34,236 bases of DNA from an uncultured Prevotella sp. (GTDB lineage: Bacteria > Bacteroidota > Bacteroidia > Bacteroidales > Bacteroidaceae), in contig CAJOPT010000065.1 of NCBI GenBank assembly GCA_905236455.1, forward strand, positions 1 through 34,236. Direction: 5' to 3'. Both the position numbers and the translations under genes were made by a program. The notes under the pieces are model-generated. The model was not told where the DNA came from. It saw only the letters and a list, made by a program, of their open reading frames with translations, and made no database searches. How positions within the stretch are numbered: the first letter of the stretch is position 1; each line of letters opens with the position of its first letter. Of this stretch, positions 26,596-33,810 are shown one piece after another.

Positions 26596-27425
26596 AAAGA
26601 ATCGTTATAAAAGTAGGAAGCAACGTACTGACACGCGACAACGGCAAGCTCGACGTGACACGCATGTCTGCTATCGTTGACCAGATAGCATGGCTTAGAC
26701 GACATGACTATGAGGTGATTCTGGTGTCATCAGGTGCCGTGGCATGCGGCAGAGGCGAGCTTAAGACCGCCTGTGGCGACGGTCTGTCTGATAATGGCTC
26801 ACAGGCATCCCCCCATAGAGGGAAGACTGGCAACAAGCTTGACAGCGTTGAACAGCGACAGCTATATTCCGCACTCGGTCAGGTGAAGCTCATTGGGTTA
26901 TATTATGACTTGTTCAGGGAATATGGCATACATATCGGACAGGTTCTTACGATGAAGGAGAACTTTGAGCCGGGCGAGCAGTATGAGAACCAGCGCGCCT
27001 GTATGAGCGTGATGCTCGATAACGGTGTCCTGCCTATTATCAACGAGAACGACACGGTGAGTGTCACCGAGCTGATGTTTACCGACAATGACGAGCTGTC
27101 AGGACTCATCGCACAGATGATGTCTGCCGATGAGATGATACTGCTTACCAATGTTGACGGAGTGTACAACGGCAAGCCTGACAATCCACATTCGCGCGTC
27201 ATCCCGTCTGTTTATTGGAACCGGGATGTAAAGGACTATATCATTGACGAGAAGAGCGAGATGGGAAGAGGCGGTATGCTTACAAAAAGCAATATCGCAC
27301 ATCAGGTCGCCAATGCCGGCATAAGGGTGGTGATTGCCAATGGTAACCGCGACAACATCCTCATTGACCTCATCCAGCGACCTATGGAGATAATGCATAC
27401 GGAATTTGTTCCAAAACCAATTTAA
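26592..27425 (+). CDS. proB: Glutamate 5-kinase, short form with an insertion
   Basis: The 277-residue amino-acid kinase opens [12 protein letters not shown] and contains [33 protein letters not shown] and GRGGMLTK, all ProB motifs. It phosphorylates glutamate, the first step of proline synthesis. It lacks the C-terminal PUA domain of the longer E. coli form. Residues about 57-81 (from [10 protein letters not shown] to RGKTGN) are an extra hydrophilic stretch between GRGE and [10 protein letters not shown]; the DNA there contains a hairpin and looks inserted. It overlaps the ligase by 4 bp and precedes proA by 10 bp. Confidence 0.93.
   Translation: MKRIVIKVGSNVLTRDNGKLDVTRMSAIVDQIAWLRRHDYEVILVSSGAVACGRGELKTACGDGLSDNGSQASPHRGKTGNKLDSVEQRQLYSALGQVKLIGLYYDLFREYGIHIGQVLTMKENFEPGEQYENQRACMSVMLDNGVLPIINENDTVSVTELMFTDNDELSGLIAQMMSADEMILLTNVDGVYNGKPDNPHSRVIPSVYWNRDVKDYIIDEKSEMGRGGMLTKSNIAHQVANAGIRVVIANGNRDNILIDLIQRPMEIMHTEFVPKPI
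26764..26820. repeat. Possible palindromic insertion inside proB
   Basis: AGACCGCC-TGT-GGC-GAC-GGTCT (26764-26785) can fold as a hairpin. It is followed by GTCTGATAATGG, which shares GTCTGATAA with the element copy at 30728-30736, and then by a C-rich/G-rich stretch (CCCCCCATAGAGGG). It coincides with extra residues in ProB. The relation to the other element copies is suggestive, not proven. Confidence 0.45.
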
Positions 27426-27435
27426 GCTAAGACAC

Positions 27436-28692
27436 ATGAACCTGCAAGAATCTTTCCAAAGAGTGAAGAATGCCAGCAAGACAGTGGCTCTTCTTACAGA
27501 CGAACAGCGTAACGAGATACTGGAGACCGTTGCCAGTACTATCATAGCACAACAGGAGACGCTGCTTGACGCCAACGCCAAGGATCTGGCAAGGATGGAC
27601 AAGAGCAATCCGCTATACGACAGACTACAGCTTACAGAGAAGCGGCTGGAAGACATTGCATCAGACATGCGCAACGTAGCGACACTGCCGTCACCGTTAG
27701 GACACATAACAAAGGAGAAGACCCTTCCAAACGGACTGAGACTGAGACGTATTAGTGTACCTTTCGGAGTCATCGGCATGATCTATGAGGCTCGTCCAAA
27801 CGTCACCTTTGATGTCTTCTCACTGTGCTTCAAGAGCGGCAATGCCTGTGTGTTGAAAGGTGGTAAGGATGCAGAGAACTCAAACATTGCCAGTGTGAAT
27901 CTGATTCATAACGTCTTACGACAGTATGGTGTCAACGAGGATGTAGTGACGCTTTTGCCTGCCACCCACGAGGCAACAGGTGAGATGCTCAATGCCGTTG
28001 GCTATATCGACTTGTGCATTCCACGTGGCGGAAAGAAGCTTATTGAGTTTGTTCGCGACACCGCGAGAATACCTGTCATTGAGACGGGAGCAGGGGTCGT
28101 ACACGCTTACTTCGACAAATACGCTGACCTCACCATCGGCAAGGCTATCGTCAATAATGCCAAGACTCGAAGGGTTTCTGTATGTAACGCTCTCGACACA
28201 CTTATCATACACAAAGACAGACTGTCTGACCTCGGACAGTTATGTCAGCCACTTGCTGAAGCAAAGATACCTGTACGTATCTATGCCGATGAGCCGGCAT
28301 ACCAGGCCTTGAACAATGTTTACGAGCCTTCAGAACTGCTCCTCCATGCTACTGACGACACCTTCGGCACGGAGTTCATGGACTACGCCATGGGAATAAA
28401 GACTGTATCATCATTGGAAGAGGCTCTGGAGCATATCGCAAGTCATGGAAGCGGACATAGCGAGTGTATCATAACGGAAGACGAGAACAACGCGCGGGTC
28501 TTCCAACAAATGGTCGATGCCGCATGTGTCTATGTCAATGCTCCTACGTCGTTCACCGATGGTGCCCAGTTCGGATTGGGTGCAGAGATCGGTATCTCTA
28601 CTCAGAAACTTGGACCGCGCGGACCTATGGCATTGGAAGAAATAACCACTTACAAGTGGCTCATAGAGGGCCACGGTCAGATAAGGGATTAG
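27436..28692 (+). CDS. proA: Gamma-glutamyl phosphate reductase
   Basis: The 418-residue enzyme shows the catalytic cysteine in [15 protein letters not shown] (Cys250) and the cofactor-binding [20 protein letters not shown] region, with the family's C-terminal [16 protein letters not shown]. It reduces glutamyl phosphate to the semialdehyde that cyclises to pyrroline-5-carboxylate. The ATG at 27436 is preferred over an in-frame TTG at 27406 because the latter lies inside proB and adds ten non-conserved residues. It is the last gene of the operon; its stop codon is part of the terminator stem. Confidence 0.97.
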   Translation: MNLQESFQRVKNASKTVALLTDEQRNEILETVASTIIAQQETLLDANAKDLARMDKSNPLYDRLQLTEKRLEDIASDMRNVATLPSPLGHITKEKTLPNGLRLRRISVPFGVIGMIYEARPNVTFDVFSLCFKSGNACVLKGGKDAENSNIASVNLIHNVLRQYGVNEDVVTLLPATHEATGEMLNAVGYIDLCIPRGGKKLIEFVRDTARIPVIETGAGVVHAYFDKYADLTIGKAIVNNAKTRRVSVCNALDTLIIHKDRLSDLGQLCQPLAEAKIPVRIYADEPAYQALNNVYEPSELLLHATDDTFGTEFMDYAMGIKTVSSLEEALEHIASHGSGHSECIITEDENNARVFQQMVDAACVYVNAPTSFTDGAQFGLGAEIGISTQKLGPRGPMALEEITTYKWLIEGHGQIRD

Positions 28693-28722
28693 GCTTTTTC
28701 ACTAAAGCCTAATCTCTTTTTT
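28687..28722 (+). terminator. Intrinsic terminator after proA
   Basis: The stem GATTAGGCTTT / AAAGCCTAATC (28687-28697 and 28704-28714) with a 6-base loop is followed by TCTTTTTT. The proA TAG stop (28690-28692) is inside the left arm, so the arginine-proline transcript ends right at the coding end. Confidence 0.93.
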
Positions 28723-28785
28723 ATAGGACTTCTCTTATTTGTGTAATATTGCAGTCGGTGATACATTAATGGACAGCCATACGGC

Positions 28786-28842
28786 TTTGCTAAAAACCAG
28801 TTTTAGAAAAATGCAAATTTGCGTCACGCGTCACACTTTGTG
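28786..28842 (+). repeat. Left arm of a long inverted repeat
   Basis: This arm begins TTTGCTAAAAAC and ends with a 22-bp block, TTTGCGTCACGCG plus TCACACTTT. It pairs with 29501-29558: the first 12 and last 22 bases are identical, with 8 mismatches in the 20 bases between. Two tandem GCGTCAC heptamers lie inside. Confidence 0.85.
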
Positions 28843-29205
28843 TGAAGATGAAAGGTGATCGAGTTTACTCGATTACCAGCCGTAAGGCTGCCGTTACAAC
28901 CCGCTCGGTTGGATTTGCAATCCAACCACATCGAGTATAGGCATTTGTAATGCTGAAATATAGAAAAGCCGTCACACTTGCGTCACAGGTAAAGGATTGC
29001 CCGTAAATACCTGATAATCAAGGGGTATTTAGTCTTAAAATGGCCGTTTTTAAGCAAAAACGGTCATTTCTGGTGCGTCTCACGTGCGTCACACCACATT
29101 TTTAGCATATACCGGTGACGCAAATGCGACACGATACCCGTAAAAACACCTCATCCCATACTCCCCATCCCACTCATCCCACACTCAATGCGATAATCGC
29201 CTTAG

Positions 29206-29235
29206 CGCTTTCACAAAGCGAAGCGACTGAAAGAA
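29206..29235. repeat. Dispersed intergenic repeat, copy 1
   Basis: CGCTTTC followed by AAGCGAAGCGACTGAAAGAA also occurs at 33724-33755 with only a small length difference near the middle. The unit can fold, with CTTTC pairing to GAAAG. Confidence 0.75.
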
Positions 29236-29500
29236 TCTCCATTAGCATTGATATAGACATCGCAGAGCTGTCATATAGACTTGCTAAAGCATACATCTTC
29301 CATTCCAATAGCTATGCTATCAGAAAAAAGTTGTAACAACTTTTCAAATTCTTGTAACAACTTTCCGCCAGAAGCTTTGCTCTTAGAATACCGCTCCACG
29401 GTCTTTCGCCTCTAAACCATCATCCCGCACTCCCATTCCCTCATCCCGCACTCCCCTCCCACTCATCCCGCACTTGATGCGGGACCTCCTAAAAACTTTA

Positions 29501-29558
29501 CACAAAAGTGTGACGCGTGACGCAAAAATACGTTTTTTGAAAATTAGTTTTTAGCAAA
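29501..29558 (-). repeat. Right arm of a long inverted repeat
   Basis: The reverse complement of this arm matches 28786-28842 over about 57 bases (roughly 86% identity, one extra base at the inner end). The arms face each other across about 660 bp, giving a 773-bp unit that could be a non-autonomous mobile element or remnant. No target-site duplication is obvious. Confidence 0.85.
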
Positions 29559-29670
29559 CAGCACGCTTTAGCGTGCAAAACATGCGATTTCTTTGCGAAG
29601 CAAACCCGTAGTAAAGAAAGCGATTACTAAACCGTTTTCGAGCTTTGCCGAGAAAAAGTTGCCTTAAATC

Positions 29671-29701
29671 TTGCTTAATTGTTTGGAATGTTGTATTTTT
29701 G
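29671..29701 (+). promoter_or_regulatory. Promoter of argF'
   Basis: TATTTTTG (29694-29701) matches TAnnTTTG, with TTG at 29671-29673 about 20 bp upstream as a partial -33 box. An imperfect palindrome TTTGCAAT/ATTACAAA (29698-29713) overlaps the end of the -7 box and is a possible operator. The ATG follows at 29726. Confidence 0.6.
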
Positions 29702-29725
29702 CAATATTACAAACAATAACCAAGA

Positions 29726-30715
29726 ATGAGAACATTTTTCAACGTAGAAGACCTCGGAAGCCTTCAGGCTGCCCTTGCCGAGGCACAAGAAATAAAGAAA
29801 GACAGATTTGCCTATCAGCAATTAGGAAAGAACAAGACATTGCTGATGATATTCTTCAACAACTCATTACGCACACGTCTCTCAACACAGAAAGCCGCCA
29901 TGAACCTCGGTATGAATGTCATCGTACTCGACGTGAATGCCGGTGCTTGGAAACTTGAGACAGAGCGCGGAGTAATCATGGATGGTGACAAGAGTGAGCA
30001 CCTGCTTGAGGCTATCCCTGTGATGGGAAGCTACTGCGACATTATAGCCATCCGTTCTTTTGCCGGTCTTACCAACCGTGAGTTCGACTATGCTGAGACG
30101 ATAGTCAACCAGTTTGTGCAATACAGCGGAAAACCAGTGGTGGCGATGGAGACCGCCACCGTACACCCGTTACAGGCATTTGCAGACCTCATAACAATAG
30201 AGGAGCACAAGAGTGTGGAACGTCCAAAGGTTGTCCTCACATGGGCACCCCACTGCCGTGCATTACCACAGGCCGTTCCGAACTCCTTCGCTCAGTGGAT
30301 GAATGCCGCAGACGTGGACTTTGTCGTATCACACCCTGAGGGCTATGAGCTTGACCCGAAGTTTGTTGGTGGAGCCCGAGTGGAGTACGACCAACGCAAA
30401 GCCTTTGAAGGCGCCGACTTTATCTATGCCAAGAACTGGAGCTGTCCTGGTGTAACCAATCCTGCTGAATACGGCAAGATACTGTCGAAAGACATGTCGT
30501 GGACTGTAGATGCCGAGCACATGAGTTGGACAAACAATGCAAAATTCATGCATTGCCTGCCAGTACGCAGAGGACTCATTGTCACTGACGATGTGATAGA
30601 AAGCAAGAACTCACTGGTTATTCCGGAGGCAGCCAACCGTGAGATTTCGGCGCAAGTTGTTTTGAAACGGGTTCTTGAGAGTCTGCCGTCTGTTGCGGCA
30701 GATGGGATTCTGTAA
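29726..30715 (+). CDS. argF': N-acylornithine (acetyl/succinyl) carbamoyltransferase
   Basis: The 329-residue enzyme is clearly the Bacteroidetes-type ArgF' (FFNNSLRTRLSTQKAAMNLGMN, NAGAWKLETERGVIMDG, MHCLPVRRGLIVTDDV). It carbamoylates an N-acylated ornithine rather than ornithine itself. In the Bacteroides fragilis enzyme Pro90 favours succinylornithine, and the equivalent Glu in Xanthomonas favours acetylornithine. Here the aligned residue is Ser90 (DGDKSEHLL), so the substrate is open. The C-terminal residues SVAADGIL extend past the usual end and are encoded by a palindrome (30682-30702). It is separated from the other arg genes by 1 kb. Confidence 0.95.
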   Translation: MRTFFNVEDLGSLQAALAEAQEIKKDRFAYQQLGKNKTLLMIFFNNSLRTRLSTQKAAMNLGMNVIVLDVNAGAWKLETERGVIMDGDKSEHLLEAIPVMGSYCDIIAIRSFAGLTNREFDYAETIVNQFVQYSGKPVVAMETATVHPLQAFADLITIEEHKSVERPKVVLTWAPHCRALPQAVPNSFAQWMNAADVDFVVSHPEGYELDPKFVGGARVEYDQRKAFEGADFIYAKNWSCPGVTNPAEYGKILSKDMSWTVDAEHMSWTNNAKFMHCLPVRRGLIVTDDVIESKNSLVIPEAANREISAQVVLKRVLESLPSVAADGIL

Positions 30716-30773
30716 TATGCTGCGGAAGTCTGATAAAATAATGTCTAAAATGACTGCCGTCAAAGCGGCAGTC
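30682..30773 (+). repeat. Palindromic element, copy C (argF'/DUF6057 junction)
   Basis: A hairpin TCTGCCG-tctgttg-CGGCAGA (30682-30702) lies in the argF' 3' end. It is followed by CGGAAGTC (30723-30730), the core ATAAAATAATGTCTAAA (30733-30749) and a second hairpin GACTGCCG-tcaaag-CGGCAGTC (30752-30773). The 27 bases 30723-30749 match 31983-32009 at 24 positions. It spans the argF' end and the start of the next gene. Confidence 0.8.
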
Positions 30774-32255
30774 GTTCTCCTTTGGGGAGTGGCATGTTTT
30801 GTTTTCTTCTCATTTTGCTACAAGCATCACCTCTTCTATCAGGAACAGAACCAGTTGTTCCTGATGACGGAGGAGTATGTTTGTAGTTATTACCAAGGCT
30901 GCGGCTGGCTGTCGCGTCTGATGGGTGACTTCCTCACACAGTTTTATTACTATGTCTATGCCGGACCGGCTATACTTACAATAGCGTTGTTGGCAGAAGG
31001 TGACATTGCCGGCAGGATCCCACAACAGTGGGGATGGCAGAAACTTTCATTCGTAATCGGCATTGCCGTAATGACAATAGAGGCATGCTTTTGCCTACGA
31101 TACAGCTATCGCCTGTCAGACGTCTTATCTCACCTCGGACTGTTTACATCGTTATTGCTTGGGAGTATGTTCTTGCGCAAGAAGCACAAGGGCATACGTA
31201 TCATATCACTGTTGACCGCAGGAGTCATCGGCTACTGGCTGTTCGGGTTCAGCATACCCAAGCACATGCCACGTCTGGAAACAGATGTAGAGAAAGAGTT
31301 GGCTGTGACTAACGAATACTATTTCGGCAATCACAGTCAGATAATAAAAATGGTGGAGAGTGAGAAGGAGCCGACCAAACGCATGATGTTCTACTACAAC
31401 CTTGTACAGGCAAAGCGAGGCACCTTGCCAGACAACCTGCTGCGTTTCAAGCACAATGAGCTTGGAACATTTACACATGTCGGTCCCGCCACACCGTTAC
31501 TTACTATTAACGACATGAATGAGCTATACTGGCTGTTGGGTGACATGACATACACTGAGCGTGCGGCAATGATGATGAACGTATTCTCCAAGGAGAACAG
31601 GAACGTCAGGGCTGTCAAGCGATTGGCTGAGTGCAACATTGTTAGTGGAGACAAAGAAGCCTCAGAAAAGTACATACGTATACTTGAGAAGACCCTTTTG
31701 TGGAAAGAGTGGGCAAAGAAGCTGCGAAAAGACGGAGCGACACGTTTCCAAGACAAGATAGCATTTGCCAATAAGAGAGACACCCTGTCGCTGTCGGACA
31801 ACTCCCATTTCATCATGATGCAGTTGCTTGACTCTAACCCCAGCAACACAGTGGCACTGGATTATATCCTGTGTAGCGACCTGCTGCTGAAAGACATCGA
31901 GAATTTCAAACGCGACTACGACCGGTATTGCATTGGCACGGACAGCCAGCTGTCTGGGCAGACGGCTGACTTCCGCCACGGACGGAAGTCAGATAAAACA
32001 ATGTCTAATTGTCTGCCGTCTGCGGCGGCAGGCAACACAGTCGTCAGACCTCGCATAAAGGAACTCTACCAACAGGCATTATGTATCTGGCTTGCCGGAA
32101 CTCAAGCAACAGAGGAAGAATGGCAGAAATACATCTACCTGCCACAGGTGTTAAAACAATTCAGCTTATATAACCAACATCGCGGAAGCAAGGAGTTTGC
32201 CAACACATACTGGTATTACTTCGACACCGCGGAAAAACCACAGGTAGATCAATGA
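30741..32255 (+). CDS. DUF6057-like membrane protein with helical C-terminal region
   Basis: From the ATG at 30741 the product is 504 residues. It has about four membrane helices in the first 170 residues (for example AAVVLLWGVACFVFFSF and LSFVIGIAVMTIEACFCL) followed by a helical, TPR-like soluble part (MMFYYNLVQAKRGTLPDNLL, RAVKRLAECNIVSGDKEASEKY). I take it to be of the DUF6057 type found beside PD40 lipoproteins in Bacteroidales; its function is unknown. The start is uncertain: ATGs at 30717, 30741 and 30750 are all in frame, and all lie in or beside a palindromic element. Residues about 402-431 are a second in-frame element copy. It overlaps the next gene by 4 bp. Confidence 0.75.
   Translation: MSKMTAVKAAVVLLWGVACFVFFSFCYKHHLFYQEQNQLFLMTEEYVCSYYQGCGWLSRLMGDFLTQFYYYVYAGPAILTIALLAEGDIAGRIPQQWGWQKLSFVIGIAVMTIEACFCLRYSYRLSDVLSHLGLFTSLLLGSMFLRKKHKGIRIISLLTAGVIGYWLFGFSIPKHMPRLETDVEKELAVTNEYYFGNHSQIIKMVESEKEPTKRMMFYYNLVQAKRGTLPDNLLRFKHNELGTFTHVGPATPLLTINDMNELYWLLGDMTYTERAAMMMNVFSKENRNVRAVKRLAECNIVSGDKEASEKYIRILEKTLLWKEWAKKLRKDGATRFQDKIAFANKRDTLSLSDNSHFIMMQLLDSNPSNTVALDYILCSDLLLKDIENFKRDYDRYCIGTDSQLSGQTADFRHGRKSDKTMSNCLPSAAAGNTVVRPRIKELYQQALCIWLAGTQATEEEWQKYIYLPQVLKQFSLYNQHRGSKEFANTYWYYFDTAEKPQVDQ
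31947..32034 (+). repeat. In-frame palindromic element, copy B (inside the DUF6057-like gene)
   Basis: Three hairpins stand in a row: CAGCTGTCTG-gg-CAGACGGCTG (31947-31968), CTGACTTCCG-ccacgga-CGGAAGTCAG (31966-31992) and, after the core ATAAAACAATGTCTAAT (31993-32009), TGTCTGCCG-tctgcgg-CGGCAGGCA (32010-32034). The stretch adds about 30 residues (SQLSGQTADF, then SDKTMSNCLPSAAAGN) without a stop or frameshift. Confidence 0.85.
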
Positions 32256-33721
32256 GACGACATTACATATTACTATTCCTTATAATAACGGCATTCTTCT
32301 CGTGTACTCCACGTCCAGATGGTGATGTGGTACAGATGAAAGGAGCTCCCAACATCTATCCGGACTATACCGATGTGACTATCCCTGTGAATATCGCACC
32401 GCTTAACTTTCTGTTGAGAGACAGCGTAGAGGCTATAGAGCTGACAGCCAGCTGCGGCGATAAGGAGATCCAAATAAACCGAAGAGGCAATGAGGTGTGT
32501 TTTGATGAAGATGAGTGGCATGAGCTTTTATCATCAGCGGCAGGAAAGGACATCAATGTCACGCTGTCTGCCGTCGGCGGCGACAGACAATGGAAACAGT
32601 GGGGATTCAAATGGCATGTCACCAATGACAGCATTGACCCTTATCTCACCTACCGCCTGATAGAGCCCGACTATGAGATATGGAGCAACATACAAATACA
32701 ACAACGTTGCCTGGAGAACTTCGAGGAGCGTAACATCAGTGACTATATGCATGTGGGCGACAAATGTATGAACTGTCACACATACGGCTCACAGAATCCC
32801 AACCTTAGCATGCTTTATGTACGCGGAGAAGGCGGTGGCGCGATCTTAAACAGAAACGGCAAGCTTCGCAAGTTGAACCTCAAGACAGAAGATATGGTAT
32901 CCGGCAGCGTGTATTTTGGTTTCAGTCCATCAGGGCGTTACATAGCATTCTCCACAAATGTCATTATACCAGCATTCCACAGCCGTCCTGACAAGCGATT
33001 AGAAGTGTTCGACAGTAAATCTGACGTTTACGTCGCTGACCTGGAACGTAACACCATGATACGGAGCGAGCTGCTATGCGACAGTATGGTATTTGAGACC
33101 TTCCCCACATTCTCACCTGACGGCAAATACATCTATTACTGTGCCGCCAAGAGAGTCCGTCTTCCGCAAGACCTCGGTAAGCTACGTTACAGCCTTGTAC
33201 GAATCCCCTTCGACGAGCAGACGGGAACCATCGGAACGGAAGTTGACACAGTCTTCCATGCGAGCCAAGCCACCACTGACGCTAAGGGCAACTCTGTTTG
33301 TCACCCTCGTATCTCACCAGACGGCAAACACCTCCTTTTCACCGTACAAGACTACGGAACGTTCCCTATCTGGCATCGAGAGTCAGACCTTTGGATGATG
33401 GATCTGAGAACAGGACAGACGGATATGCTGACAATTGTCAACAGTGACAAAAGCGACACCTATCACTCCTGGTCGAGCAACAGCCGATGGTTTGTGTTTG
33501 CCTCAAAACGTGATGACGGTCTATATGGAAAGCCCTATTTCTGCTATGTCGACCGTAAAGGAAAAGCTCATAAGCCTTTTGTATTGCCACAAAAGGACCC
33601 TACAAAGTATGACAATATACTGAAGTCGTTTAATGCTCCTGAGCTGGGACGAGGCTCCGTTCCTTTCACCGCTGAGGAAGTGGCAAAAATGATGAAGACA
33701 GAAGCCGAGTCGTTTCATTAG
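32252..33721 (+). CDS. PD40/TolB-like lipoprotein with a CxxCH haem-binding motif
   Basis: The 489-residue protein has a lipoprotein signal (LIITAFFSC, Cys18). An N-terminal domain carries a single CMNCH (C172-H176), the covalent haem c attachment pattern. A beta-propeller part follows with PD40-type repeats (FSPSGRYIAFS, FSPDGKYIYYC, ISPDGKHLLFT and WSSNSRWFVFAS). It should sit in the envelope, and the haem suggests an electron-transfer or redox-sensing role; neither is established. The start overlaps the DUF6057-like stop (ATGA), so the two products probably act together. It is followed by repeat DNA without a clear terminator. Confidence 0.85.
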   Translation: MRRHYILLFLIITAFFSCTPRPDGDVVQMKGAPNIYPDYTDVTIPVNIAPLNFLLRDSVEAIELTASCGDKEIQINRRGNEVCFDEDEWHELLSSAAGKDINVTLSAVGGDRQWKQWGFKWHVTNDSIDPYLTYRLIEPDYEIWSNIQIQQRCLENFEERNISDYMHVGDKCMNCHTYGSQNPNLSMLYVRGEGGGAILNRNGKLRKLNLKTEDMVSGSVYFGFSPSGRYIAFSTNVIIPAFHSRPDKRLEVFDSKSDVYVADLERNTMIRSELLCDSMVFETFPTFSPDGKYIYYCAAKRVRLPQDLGKLRYSLVRIPFDEQTGTIGTEVDTVFHASQATTDAKGNSVCHPRISPDGKHLLFTVQDYGTFPIWHRESDLWMMDLRTGQTDMLTIVNSDKSDTYHSWSSNSRWFVFASKRDDGLYGKPYFCYVDRKGKAHKPFVLPQKDPTKYDNILKSFNAPELGRGSVPFTAEEVAKMMKTEAESFH

Positions 33722-33723
33722 TA

Positions 33724-33805
33724 CGCTTTCTCACCAAGCGAAGCGACTGAAAGAAATTATGACGGCACGCTTACGCGTGGTAAAAACATCAGCCGTGAGG
33801 CTGCC
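33724..33805. repeat. Intergenic repeat cluster, copy 2
   Basis: Repeats shared with the 28.8-29.6 kb region recur here: CGCTTTC...AAGCGAAGCGACTGAAAGAA (33724-33755, compare 29206-29235), the palindrome CACGC-ttac-GCGTG (33766-33779, compare 29561-29576) and AGCCGTGAGGCTGCC (33791-33805, one base different from 28878-28892). They fill the space between the convergent ends of the PD40 lipoprotein and HTH genes. Confidence 0.78.
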
Positions 33806-33810
33806 AAGAC

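Larger units (their letters stand above)
28725..29690. repeat. Non-coding region dense in palindromes and repeats
   Basis: About 970 bp show no convincing gene. Small hairpins follow one another: AGCC-atac-GGCT (28775-28786), ATCGAGT-tt-ACTCGAT (28858-28873), CAGCC-gtaa-GGCTG (28877-28890), GGTTGGATT-tgc-AATCCAACC (28907-28927), a 13-bp-arm hairpin (29040-29069), AAAGTTG/CAACTTT (about 29326-29343), TCCCGCA/TGCGGGA (about 29466-29484), GCACGCT-tt-AGCGTGC (29561-29576) and TTTGC-gaa-GCAAA (29592-29604). CTCATCCCGCACT-like words recur between 29150 and 29480. It separates the arg/pro operon from argF'. Confidence 0.8.

Noticed and set aside
27406..27435. Upstream TTG start for proA
   Set aside because: It lies within proB and adds ten residues not typical of ProA; the ATG at 27436 fits the family length.
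29115..29336. 71-residue reading frame in the repeat region
   Set aside because: The product is low-complexity (HTPHPTHPT, then ISISIDIDI) and made largely of repeat DNA; there is no homology or start context.
28786..29558. Complete insertion sequence
   Set aside because: No transposase or other open frame of useful length lies between the inverted repeats, and no target duplication is visible.
29698..29713. ARG box upstream of argF'
   Set aside because: The site is an imperfect palindrome but matches the ARG box core poorly, so it is only noted as a possible operator.
30675..30740. Longer DUF6057-like protein from TTG 30675 or ATG 30702
   Set aside because: These starts lie inside argF' and read through the palindrome; ATGs after the argF' stop are more plausible, though the exact one is uncertain.
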